Source: Golubevia sp. BC0850 (Eukaryota > Basidiomycota > Exobasidiomycetes > Golubeviales > Golubeviaceae). From it: a stretch of 64,000 nucleotides of DNA. Under the pieces are notes generated by a model. It was not told where the DNA came from. It was given only the letters and a program-made list of their open reading frames with translations, and searched no databases. How positions within the stretch are numbered: the first letter of the stretch is position 1; each line of letters opens with the position of its first letter. Position numbers and translations under genes: made by a program. The stretch lies in contig JAAVVG010000012.1 in the NCBI GenBank assembly GCA_012976225.1, forward strand, positions 434,001 through 498,000, read 5' to 3'. Shown here piece by piece: positions 52,493 to 64,000 of the stretch.

Positions 52493-54344
52493 AAGGTGAC
52501 GACCTACATAGAGGTCTCTCCACTCGCAAATTCTACAGCGTTGCTCCGTTCGGATTTCTGCAAATTAGGAAGAATACATTGCTTTCTTCAGAAAAACATC
52601 AAATGAACAAACGCTTTGTATAGTCAAAGCTAACTCAGCAACTCTTGTCCTCCGTTCTCGCCACCCACTTCCACTACCAATAGATCCATTTCCGCCGCAC
52701 GCATTACGCAAACAATCATATTGTACGTTGCACTGCATTCAGCTTATCTATATCATCGTCGTCATTGTATTTCTTTGTAACATAGGTAGCGAATCAAAAA
52801 TGAAAGTCAGATCAATTCTCGAAGCTTGTGCATCCCCCTTGCGATGACTCTCTCGGACTGTCCATGCCATTTCTCGCAGACAATGAACGCAAACTGAGTC
52901 TGGAATCTTTTCTCGTTTATCCTACAATTGGTCTGCTGCAGATGTGGCTTGGGTACATCGCCATTTTGACTCTTTTCGTGGGAAAGAGGAGGTGTGCCGA
53001 GCGATTAGAATCGAAAATCTGGAATTCTGGATGCGGAGATCTTCCAAACCGTCGTGGTCGCGGAAATCAAATACCTGGAAAAGAAGGACCAAAAACAGGC
53101 TCGCGACAAGATTCTGCGTGAAAGAAACAGCAAAAAAGTTAGAATAGAGTTTGAAGTTTCAGACACCGCGGAACGATCCAGAACTTTAAACCTCCGACCT
53201 TGTTCTCCCTTAACGCCTTGGCCCCCTTTTTCTGTGAAGATGTTTCTGAAATCCTTCCTTTTCCGAACTCTAATGGGGATGTTTCACTCTTACTTCTTCG
53301 CAGTTCCTTGTACCTTTCGTCGCCTTCTTCAAGAAACTTGTTCCTTCTCTCTTCGGTGGGTTTGACTTTGAGAACTTTGCGATTTGGATTTGAGCCTCCA
53401 GCATGACAAGAATTCAAGAAGAAGTTGCTGTCAGATCACCCAGAACACGTATCAATGATGTTGAGTCAATTCTCTATGAACTCGCTTGAGAAAGAGGGAG
53501 GTATTGACATGACGGTGAGCTTGAGATCGACCAATCGCCTTTCAGAACGCAATGGCAAGGAGCTAGACTGGCGTTCTTTGTGTAGGAGATTGCTATCAAG
53601 TTCGTGATAAATGGCAGAGACGTGATTCGAAAAGTGGTGGCGGAGGAGGAGATTCTTCATTCTGCAGAGGATGGAGAGAAGATGGGAGGGAGGGCAGATC
53701 AGGGCAGACACGTCAATCAAATTTAGAGCTCAGTTCGTGGCAGATCGTCCGCTTCTTCTCCATTGCGCCATTTTCGAATCTCGTGGAGAACCAAAGTTTA
53801 CCCTGGTGTGTACAATGCCAATCCAATCTCGCACCACCAAGGGGTAACGATATCAGCCGCATGCGTTCTGAAAATTCACCTTCTAGAATTTCAAAGCCGA
53901 TCAAGGAGTTATAAGGCTCTACCCAACAAACACACACACACAATTCTTACTCGGACCTCGAAATAAGACCTGCAGGGCTTTGAGTTGGGGGAAAGTGGAA
54001 AGAAAATCCAGAATCGTTCGTCTATCTGCGCGTGTTGCTGACACAATCCATGAAACCTCTCTTTCTCTCGCTTGCCATTCACACTTTGCGGTCGAAAAGT
54101 TTCCCTGAATCATCGAGAATTCTTATTCCTTCGAATGAAACCCAGCTCTCGAAGCCAGAAGGCTTGAAGAGCCATTCCATCCAAGAGCGAGAGGGAGAAG
54201 GAAAACCTTGACCTCGTCATTGGCAACCGGAACAACTCTCTCGATTTCTATTCCCAAACGTTGATTTATTTTCCACCCTTATTCAGGTCAGAGGGTTTTA
54301 TTTTTTCGGGATCGCATGCAGGGGAGAAATGGGCGAGAGAGGGG
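52493..54344. other. Long gene-poor interval
   Basis: About 1.85 kb without an intact gene. Open stretches on both strands (for example minus 53139-53417, with EERRNKFLEEGDERYKELRR, and plus 52944-53147) are coding-like in composition but have no family match, no consistent splice partners and change frame. A (CA)n run lies at 53930-53941. The right end should include upstream elements of the repeat-rich secreted protein gene. Confidence 0.3.
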
Positions 54345-54352
54345 GTATAAAA
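54345..54352 (+). promoter_or_regulatory. TATA box of the repeat-rich secreted protein gene
   Basis: GTATAAAA, about 185 bp upstream of the ATG at 54536. It is followed by long CT-rich tracts (54375-54530), a classical arrangement for highly expressed fungal genes. Confidence 0.6.
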
Positions 54353-54535
54353 GAGAGAGCTCTGGGGTGTCGACATTTTCCCCCTCCCTCACATTCTCTC
54401 CTCTCTCTCTTTTCTTTTCCCTCCCTTCAGCTTCAAGTCACCCTTTCCCAGTTCTATCTCTCTTCTTATTACACTCCCTCTTTTCACCTCAAGTAAATCT
54501 CCTAACAACACTCCATCTCCATCCTCAACATCAAC

Positions 54536-56206
54536 ATGTTCCACCGCAACCAACTCATCGCTCTCGTCGGAGCTTCTCTTGCTCTCTCTCAAGTTCAAGA
54601 AGCTTCGGCTATCAACATCCCAAACTGGGCTCCTCGTCAACTAGGAGGGCCTGTTGGCTCTCTTGTCACTGATGTGGCCTCAGTCGTCACCTCAGTCCTC
54701 AATCTCGGAAACGACGCTTCAACTGTCACCAACACTGCTACTCAAACCGTTACTACCGCTCCTTCTGCCACTAGCGACGGCAACCCACTAGGTGCTGTTG
54801 ACACTCTCGTTGGAGCTGTTCCAGGTGGAGATGCCGTCAACTCCATTGTCGGAGCTCTTCCAGGAGCCAGTGCCGTTTCAGAGTGAGTTTTGTCATCCAC
54901 GGCTTCTTTCCTCTACTTGCTTTCTTTCGCCTTTCACTGACACTTTTACTCACCAATAATCTCCAGGATCGTCAACTCTATCCTCAGCCCTATCCCAATT
55001 GCATCTGCTGTTACTCAGATTCAAAGTATTGCCTCGCCTGTTCTTAGCATTGTCTCTGACAACCCTATCGCCTCAGCTGTTGACTCCGCGCTAGACCCAG
55101 TCGCCAGTCAAGTTGCCAGTGCTTTAGATCCAGTCGCCAGTGCCGTCAATAGTGCGGGTGAGTGTTACCTGAACGAATCGAGTTAGTCGCCACCGGTCTT
55201 TCGACTAACCCAAGCTCTCTCCTATCATCTCTTCTCCGCAGTCATCGACCCACTCACCTCCGCCATTTCTCCAGTTCTATCAGCCGTGGACCCGGTTCTA
55301 TCTGCTGTTGACTCGATCGCCAGCCCAGTCGTCTCAATCGTCACCTCACTTCTTGGAACTGGAGGTAACCCTATCGAATCTGCCATCTCGAGTGTCATCT
55401 CAGTCATTGAGTCAGCTATCAACTCTCAAGTTTCCGATCTACCAATCAGTAGTATCGCTTCCGAGATCTCTTCCGCCGTTAACAACAGTGAGTAGTGTAA
55501 TCACACGCGTCAACTTTTCTCTTTGAAGTTTTCTCTTCTCTCTTTGCTAATCAACCTCGTCGTCCCTTTCTTTTACTTCAACTTCTCCTCAGACCCAATC
55601 TCTTCTCTCGAATCGATCATTCAATCTATCATCTCCAACACTGCCGTTACTCTACCTTCTATCTCCATCCCCAGCGCAAGTGCCATGCCTTCTGCTTCTC
55701 TCACCGGAGGTGCCTCTGCCACCCCAGCTCCTTCCAACACTATGGGTGGAGGAAATGGAGGAAATAACGGCGGAAACAATGGAGGAAACAATGGAGGAAA
55801 CAATGGAGGAAACAATGGAGGAAACAATGGAGGAAGTGGAAACAATGGAGGATCAAACAATGGAGGAGGTTCTAACAACGGCGGATCAGGTTCTGGCTCC
55901 GGCTCCGGCTCTGGTGCTGGTTCTGGTTCAGGTTCAAATGGACAGAACGGACAGAATGGACAGAATGGTCAAAACGGTCAAAATGGTCAGAACGGAGTCA
56001 ACGGATCGAACGGCTCTTCCTCAGGAAGTGGGTCTTCAGGTTCAGGATCAGGTTCAGGATCTGGCTCGGGCTCTGGCTCTGGCTCTTCTGGATCAGGTTC
56101 AAGTGGATCTTGTTCAGGAAATGGAGGTTCATACAACAAGTTCGCCTCCAAGTGCGACATCTACAAGGACTCGGAAGGAGACATCGTCATCCACTGCAAC
56201 CCTTAA
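54536..56206 (+). CDS. Secreted Ala/Val/Ser-rich protein with Gly/Asn and Gly/Ser repeats
   Basis: Unrecognised, probably a cell-wall or extracellular structural protein. The ATG at 54536 starts a signal peptide (MFHRNQLIALVGASLALSQ, cleavage likely after QEASA). Exons are 54536-54882, 54967-55157, 55242-55487 and 55593-56206, all in frame, giving 465 residues. Exons 1-3 code degenerate repeats built on DPVASAV/DPVLSAVDS/IVGALPG, strongly amphipathic and rich in Ala, Val, Ser and Ile. Exon 4 has an APSN linker, an (NNGG)n block, a Ser/Gly block, an (NGQ)n block, a second Ser/Gly block and a short C-terminal domain with four cysteines or fewer (SCSGNGGSYNKFASKCDIYK...IVIHCNP). There is no GPI signal. 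A strong TATA box and pyrimidine leader suggest high expression. Adhesive or matrix function is inference. Confidence 0.8.
55751..55866 (+). repeat. Minisatellite GGAAACAATGGA coding (NNGG)n
   Basis: Five near-perfect 12-nt units in tandem with flanking diverged ones, inside exon 4 of the secreted protein gene. The unit is a multiple of 3, so copy-number change keeps the frame. Confidence 0.9.
55885..56112 (+). repeat. Gly/Ser and (NGQ)n coding repeats
   Basis: Two blocks of GGCTCC/GGTTCA-type hexamers coding Gly-Ser (about 55888-55938 and 56010-56112) flank a 9-nt-type repeat AATGGACAG/AATGGTCAA coding Asn-Gly-Gln (about 55938-55997). All units keep the reading frame. Confidence 0.85.
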
Positions 56207-56992
56207 ACTTCTTCAACTTCTCTCTCGTTCTGGTTAAAATTCGCATTCCGTCCCTTTCGTTCCTTCCTCTAGATCCTTCATCATTCCCTCCCTTCATCCA
56301 TATAGTTCATCGTGTAAAACACTCTTTCGACTCTACTTTACGCTCTCTTACACTTATCGGTAAACAGCTTACGGCCCACTTCACAACTCCTCTTTCCAAA
56401 ACTTCACGCTCTTTTACTGTCCGCTACGTCTTTGTCCCTTAGTTCCACATTTGAGATACCGCTGAAAAGTTTATTATCTACAATCCTTCTTGCTTGTCGA
56501 GTGAGCGTCCGCGAAGAGTAACCATTGGCTTTGAACGATGAATTGCTAACAGCTTCGCCTCTCATATCTCATTGGGAGAAGAAATAATGAGCAGAGGCGG
56601 TTTTTTTCGATGTCTTTGACATCGAGTGGCATGTTCTCTAAAGAATTAAGTCTTGGAAGGCAAGGTCTGTCTATTCGATAGTTGAAGGTCTAGAGCTGAG
56701 ACCTGCGAGAGGTCTTTCTTCAGGCAAACGAGAACTCGACCCCACACACCCTACCCCTTTGATTGATTTGACAAAATATTTAGTTCGAAAGATTCTCGTG
56801 GGACTTCAAAAGGAGAGCAGAAGAGGAATTACAGAAAAGATAGATTCGACGAGATGGCTCATCTCTTTTCCCCAAAAATTGCAGAGTTGCAGAAGATACC
56901 ACAACCCCAACCTTCTTCTGACCGAATTGCAAAAAACTAGAAATCATTTACAGGCAAGGATTCTTGCGTGAGCATCTAAAGAGAGATTTCCT
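56207..56992. other. Intergenic interval
   Basis: A 786-bp gap between two convergent 3' ends (secreted protein gene + and UBC13 -). It should contain both 3' UTRs. No coding signal supported; a 70-codon plus-strand frame at 56759-56971 lacks protein character. Confidence 0.3.
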
Positions 56993-58653
<1,661 letters not shown>

Positions 58654-58823
58654 TCTTGATCCACTAGTATTTCTGACTTGAGACTTGAGTTAGATCGATT
58701 GATAGGAGTCAAAGAAAGTTGGGAGGTCGTTGTTGGTGGGAGAGAGTTGCGTCTGTGCCAACTTGTATTTTTCCCAAAACCCTTTCTTTTGGAGCCCATC
58801 AACTTGAAAGTCAATCCTGCAAG

Positions 58824-61293
58824 ATGGAGTCAAACTTGATTGCAAGGATAGGACCAGGACCAGGTCCAGGGGATACTCCTTATCTATTAGCAGCAAAGGG
58901 CAAGGAGAAAGCTGTAAAATCAACTCCAAAGAAGTACGTTCAAATCATTTCGTTGTCCTTCTGTTACTACTACTCATGCCTCTCTCTACTTCTTCTGTTA
59001 TTATCTCTATTCTGGCTGATCTTTTCTTTCTCCGTTCAGCATCGTTCTTACCTCTGAAGGAAGGCCACCTTGGTACGATTCTAAAGGGAGACCTCTCGAC
59101 GCTGTCAGTTCTTCTCCTTGACTTCTCTTCCATTCTCACTCCTCGCTCTCCTGCTCGACTTATCGTTTTCCTTTCGTCTTTCTCTCTTTTTATTCCAAGT
59201 ACATCGTTGGAGTTGCTGGCGGATCAGCCTCGGGAAAGACGAGTGCTGCAAGAGCGATTCTAAAGGCTCTTCCAAATGTCTCGTTAGTGTCGCAAAGTCT
59301 CTGATCCCTCCCGATTTCGTCTCATTGTGACACTTGCTGATCTTCTCTTTCAATGACCATTTTTTCAGCTGGGTAGCCAGTGCGTAAATAGCAAAGATTG
59401 CTGCTTATTCCAAGATCTCGATGGCTGACTTTTATTCATCCATTCAACAGTTGTTTCTCAAGACGCCTTCTACAAGTCTCTTTCTAAAGCCCAGAGTAAG
59501 CAGGCTTTCAATAATGAATATGATTTTGACTGTCCTGATGCGTGAGTCGAGATGCTCCTGCCTCGATAAAAGCAAGTCAAAACTGACCCTTCCCAACTCT
59601 TCCTTCCCTTGCAGTTTCGACTTCAACGTAATGAGAGAATGCATTCGAGATTTAAAAGAATCAAAAGCGGTATCGATTCCGGTCTATTCTTTCGTTCAAC
59701 ATCAAAGGACAGATGAAAAGGTTCATCTTTATGGACCAACGGTTATTATAGTAGAAGGTTTATTCGTTCTTCACGACAAGGAATTAAGAGGTCTACTAGA
59801 TTTAAAGATCTTCGTTCAAGCAGATTCAGATTTAATGTTAGCTAGAAGAATTCGTAGAGACGTAGCAGAGCGTGGTCGAGATGTGAATGGAATTCTGGAT
59901 CAATATCTACGGTATGTCAAACCTAGTCAAGAGCAATTCATTAGTCTGTCTTCTAAACATGCTGATATCATAGTTCCTGGAATGAATAACTCGGTTTCTA
60001 TTCAGGTTATCGCTGAACACATTAAGAAACAATTGGATATCAGAGCTTTGAAATTTAGAACGGAATTGAGTCAAACTGAACCTATGAAAAGACCTGACTT
60101 ATCTAGAACTAACACTTCAAGTTCTATGAGTGGATTAACAGCTAACGATCCTGAAGTGACTGGAGAAGAAGGCAGAGATGTTCTAGAAAGGAAGCTTCCG
60201 CCAAACGTGCATCTTCTGAGACAAACTCCACAGCTTAGATGTCTGTTAACTGTTTTACATTCTACAGAAACATCAACAGAAGATTTTATCTTCAACACCA
60301 ATAGAGTTGCAAGATTAGTTGTTGAAGAAGCTATGGCAATGTTACCTTTCACACCTAAAGAGATTACTTTGATCACAACGGGAGAGAAACACATGGGAAC
60401 AGAGATTGGAATATCAAGCATCTGTTCGATTTCGATTCTGAGATCTGGGAGTGTTTTAGATTCATCTTTGAGGAGAGCAATTCAAGACATTTCATTAGGA
60501 TCTTTATTAATTCAATCATCAGAGAAAGATGGAGAACCTCATCTTTATACTGTCAATTTACCCTCGTTTATTAGAGATAGGAAACTTGCTAAAAACTCAT
60601 TCTGCTTCTTAACTGACGCTCAGATAGGTAGTGGCGCTGCAGCTTTTATGGCGCTGAGGGTGTTATTGGATCATGGCGTTGAAGAATCTAACATCATCTT
60701 TTTAACCTTACTGGCTTCTGCCAAAGGTGGAGTTCACGCACTTCAAAGAGCTTTCCCAAAAGTCCGAGTTGTCGTCGCGGGAATAGACCCTGACTTAAAG
60801 AAGCTTCGGTGAGTCAAGAGACGAGCTGGAAATCACGATTGTTCACTTTCTGACTTACCTCTTTCGATCTCACTTCTTCACTTGCAGAATCCCTTATCAC
60901 ACAGGATCTAAGAAGAACAAAAACAACTCTCAATCTTCAACATCTAGAGGTAGAAGTGATAGAAGTGATAACAAACCGAAGGGAACAAGTCAATCTACCT
61001 CGAGAGGCACTTCGGTTTCAGGACTGAAGACTCCTTTCTCACTTTCCGACCCAATGATCGGTAAACAACCTCCTCGTCTATTATCTAAAACAAGTCAGGA
61101 TCAGGATCAAGATCAAGATCTGAATAGTCCGAACGATTGGTCAATTGATTCAAAGGATCTTCCACCTCTCTCTCCTCCTATTGACGAACATGAAACTTCT
61201 GTGGAGTCGGATTTGAGTGATGTTCAATCAAGAGTTGTCTTTGCTATTATTCCTGGACTTGGATCAGTCAGTAATCGATACTATGGAACTTGA
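58824..61293 (+). CDS. URK1: Uridine kinase with C-terminal UPRT-like domain
   Basis: Phosphorylates uridine and cytidine in pyrimidine salvage. The ATG at 58824 (MESNLIARIGPGPGPGD) starts an N-terminal segment, spliced to YIVGVAGGSASGKTSAARAI containing the P-loop. Then come the VVSQDAFYKSLSKAQ exon (59450-59540), and the main exon with DFDFNVMRECIRDL, VIIVEGLFVLHDKELR, RRIRRDVAERGRD and PGMNNSVSIQVIAEHI. The C-terminal half is UPRT-like (ILRSGSVLDSSLRRAIQD, LTDAQIGSGAAAFMALRVLL, GVHALQRAFPKVRVVVAGID) but the PRPP-binding loop reads LTDAQIGSGAA, unlike the DPMLATG of active UPRTs, so this half is probably regulatory, as in yeast Urk1. A Ser/Asp-rich insert (DQDQDQDLNSPNDW) precedes the terminal VVFAIIPGLGSVSNRYYGT. 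Head to head with UBC13, 170 bp apart. Confidence 0.93.
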
Positions 61294-62113
61294 TTTTCTT
61301 TCCCTTCCCTTCCTTCTTTCTCCCATTCTCATTACGTTACTTTGCATGAATCCCAATCGCGATCCGAATTAGCAAATCCGCATCTCGATTATTTGTTCTG
61401 AGCTTTCACTTACCTGTATTCACCAAATCAATCAATTTGTCGAAGCTACTTGTCTTCATTTTCAAACTTCGTGTCGCTCTCAACACGATCCTCACTCTCA
61501 CCAGCAGTTCAGAAAGTTTGTTCGTGAAACTAAACTTTCGTTATCAAAAGGAATGGGAGCAAGACTAAGGTAGACAAAGGACATTTGGACAGAGGAGATC
61601 GAAGGGCAAACAAGAAAAAAGAGAAATATCAATGTTTTGGGTTAAAAAGAAAATCGAAAATAGAGATGATGAGAACAACAGGTTAAAGAAGAAGACTAAA
61701 GGCAAAAAGGGACTAAAACAAAGAGACTAGGGAGCAAGAGATATATTGGAGAGACACAGACGAGAAAAAACTACGGTAGGGGAAAGAGACGTATCGGAGA
61801 GAGTATTCTGTTCGAGTATGTCAGAACCTTTGAAAATCAGGATAAACCAAATTAAATTATGATAAGATGTCTGTGATTCTCAGTGTTTTGAGAAATCCGG
61901 AATAAAATTTAAAGAGACTGTCCAAGAAGGTAAGGTTCTAAAATCTAGATCTTGAGAAGGGATTTGAAGACGCAATGAGACTAGCTATGGAGAAAGGCAT
62001 TTGCATGAAGACGAAATTGAGAGCATTATGGAACAAAGTAAAGCGTGACTAAAGAGAGAACATTGAACATGAAACTTGCTGAATAAATTAGAGAGACTTT
62101 CTTCGAATCAATG
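61294..62113. other. Convergent 3' interval, AT-rich
   Basis: An 820-bp gap between two 3' ends, AT-rich and purine-rich on the plus strand (61600-61800), probably the 3' UTR of the zinc-finger gene. No gene supported. Confidence 0.3.
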
Positions 62114-64000
62114 CTACCTTCTTAAGCTGATCGGCTTGACATCTTGGTCTTCCTCTTCATCTTCGTCCAAAGCGAACATTCCATCTTCGTCCAATTCCCC
62201 ATTTGCTTCTTCTTCCTGCTCAGCCTTGATCTTGGAACTCGATAGACTGGCTGAACCTCTCTTCCTTTTGATTTGACCGGTCGAGTTGGATTGGACCATC
62301 TTGACTGAGAGAGAAGATGGAGCTGATCCCCTTCGTCCACCAGACTTCGAGGAAGCGACTGAGTTGGATGAGGTCGAAGAAGTAATTTGAGGCGAGAGAG
62401 CAGGAGAGAGAGAGGATCTCGCCGATAGTGAACCAGTTGAAGAGGCTCCTGAGGTGACTTGATGAACTCTAGAATGTTGATTCAAGTTGTCTAGTCTTGA
62501 GAACTTTTTGTGACAAGTTGGGTAAGGACATTCGAAGGCTGAAAGAGTAAATGTATGCGTCAAAGGGGAAAAGGCAAAAGTCAGCGAGTCAGCTCAAGTC
62601 AAAGCACGCCAAATTTCTCCAAAAAAGCCACTTCGAAGGTTACTCACGTTTATCATCGGTATGAATACTTCTGACATGTCTCTTCAAATGTTCACTTCTC
62701 TTGAAGCATTTCCCGCATCCTTCCACTTGACAGGTGTAGATCTTTCCCATCTTTCCAAGATTGTTGAGTTCAGAAGGATCATCAGGAACTCTTCTACCTC
62801 TACTCCTCTTGGTGATGACTCCTTCAGCATTGACGCTAGTTGAAGCCAAAGAGGAAGAAGGAGTTCCTTTGAGACTTCCTTCATTCGCAGAGAGATGAGA
62901 TGAAAGAGAGAAGACGCTGCTGACGCTATCAGCTGGTGATCCTGGAGTACCTGCGAGAGGAGATCTCGAAAGACTCGAGGTTGGAGTCGATCGACCATTA
63001 TTGTAGTTGACAGCTGGAGACAGATACGGCGAACCTTGAGCGGAAGAGTGGAAACCAGCGCTCGATGGCGAACCTGCGCCAAAACCTGGGCTTCGAGACC
63101 GAGAAGCATTGATGGTTAGTCCTTGAGACCTCCTAGTTCCTCTGGCGGATCGTGAATTCGATGGGGTACGTTTGACAGCAGCGCTGCTTGGGAAAGCGGC
63201 TGGAGCTGAGGGCGCAGAACTTGAGAGGAGAGAGATGCTTGGGTCTCCTTCTGCTGTGGTTGCGCTGAAGAGTCTTTTGGCACTCATCCTGATGCTTGTC
63301 GTCTTGGTTGGAGAGCTTGCCTCCCGTAGATGCCTCCTTGGAGACTTGATGGTGTTCTGCCCCTCCTCCATCTCGTCTTGATCTGCACCCTCCAATTCGT
63401 TGAACACGTCTTCCGGAGAAGAAAAGGTACCATGATCGTATGGTGAAATTGGACTATCCGCACCATCCGAATCAAACAGCACCATGCTTGAAACGTTTAG
63501 AGAGCCAGCTGGAGAAGAGATCGAGTCTCTGTCTGTTCCGTGCGAGGATCGAGGGGTGATGTGAGCTGGATTGCAGGACAGAGGCTCATTGTTGAAAAGA
63601 TGCCCAGGAAGAGAAAAGCTCCGTCCGAGGCTGTCAGGCCTGTGTCCGTATCCAAAGAGTCCAAGTCCGGCTGCGTAAGCTCCGTTGCCTCCTTCCGAAG
63701 CTCGATGACCTGGTATTCCTACGTTCACGCTTTCATCTCGATCGGAGAACAGACCTTGAGGATCATGAATGCTTGAGATGTTCGGTTGATCTTGGTGATG
63801 AGCAGGGATGACGTTGAAGCTGAAGCTGCGACCATTGGCTCCGAGTTGAGGAGGTCGATGGAGTGCTGCGTAGGCAGCAGCAGCAGAGGGACCCTGCTGA
63901 TGGTGGTAGTGAGCAGCTCCAGATGATGTCGGCGTCTCAAACGAAGTAGTTGGCAACGACGTGAGAGGAGAAGACGGTGACGTAGGACAGCTGCTGAAGG
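62114..64000 (-). CDS. C2H2 zinc finger transcription factor, Msn2/Msn4-like, 5' end outside window
   Basis: Probable stress-responsive DNA-binding protein. The exon from the right edge to about 62643 stays open and has no clear start within the window (the frame continues past 64000 as SSCPTSPSSPLTSLP). It is Ser/Pro/Gly-rich with His/Gln and Ala tracts (YHHQQGPSAAAAYAA). It ends in finger 1, YTCQVEGCGKCFKRSEHLKR with HVRSIH, then TDDK. After an intron of about 80 nt, finger 2 follows: FECPYPTCHKKFSRLDNLNQ and HSRVH. The C-terminus is Ser-rich and acidic (DEDGMFALDEDEEEDQDVKP), ending at 62114. The two-finger pair with the KRSEHLKRH and SRLDNLNQH recognition helices matches the fungal Msn2/Seb1 class, whose known site is CCCCT. 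The acidic tail could be an activation domain (inference). Confidence 0.88.

Noticed and set aside
54389-54640. Minus-strand frame antisense to the secreted protein leader
   Set aside because: It is the complement of a CT-rich leader and signal peptide codons; its Glu/Lys/Gly-rich content follows from that.
55751-55866. CRISPR-like array
   Set aside because: The units are contiguous 12-mers without spacers inside a coding exon in a eukaryotic genome: a minisatellite.
55621-55878. Pro/Phe-rich minus-strand frame with PLFPPLFPP repeats
   Set aside because: Complement of the Asn-Gly minisatellite in the secreted protein; not an independent gene.

Overview
This window is nuclear DNA from an intron-rich fungus. 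Its genes are compact and cut by many short introns (mostly 50-120 nt) with GTGAGT/GTAAGT-type donors and pyrimidine-rich tracts ending in YAG. The gene set and the fungus-specific families (a GH5 exo-beta-1,3-glucanase, an Msn2-like C2H2 factor, a uridine kinase with a degenerate UPRT domain) point to a fungus; intron density and style suggest a basidiomycete. I cannot fix the genus. I saw no credible virus-like or LTR element, CRISPR array, rRNA or tRNA gene.

Layout. 1-4.1 kb: a partial low-complexity acidic protein (-) and a secreted GH5 glucanase (-). 4.9-9.5 kb: a decayed leucine-rich-repeat (LRR) gene (+), a small membrane-protein gene antisense to its end (-), and an F-box/LRR gene (-). 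9.8-13.5 kb: RPN2, the large proteasome base subunit (-). 13.8-16.8 kb: a second F-box/LRR gene (+) and an unrecognised gene (-). 17.2-21.2 kb: divergent MBF1 (-) and ZPR1 (+). 21.6-25.4 kb: a second and third copy of the decayed LRR family in a gene-poor stretch. 26.2-37.6 kb: aldo-keto reductase 1 (+), an acidic unknown protein (-), serine palmitoyltransferase LCB2 (-), a duplicated piece of LCB2 (+) and aldo-keto reductase 2 (-). 38.4-46.0 kb: two paralogous secreted alpha/beta hydrolases facing each other around a divergent PMP3-family/U1-70K pair. 46.9-52.5 kb: divergent GUF1 and MTG1, two mitochondrial-ribosome GTPases. 54.5-56.2 kb: a secreted Ala/Val/Ser-rich protein with Gly/Asn and Gly/Ser repeats. 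57.0-61.3 kb: divergent UBC13-type E2 and uridine kinase. 62.1-64.0 kb: a C2H2 transcription factor running off the right edge.

Themes. Several housekeeping genes are paired head to head across very short promoters (88, 96, 170 and about 400 bp). Three kinds of local duplication are visible: an inverted aldo-keto reductase pair, an inverted hydrolase pair, and an inverted partial copy of LCB2 that carries intron sequence. A fast-evolving LRR/F-box-like family occurs at least five times, with several copies interrupted. The accessory interest lies in these duplications and the repeat-rich secreted protein; I found no previously undescribed multi-gene system.
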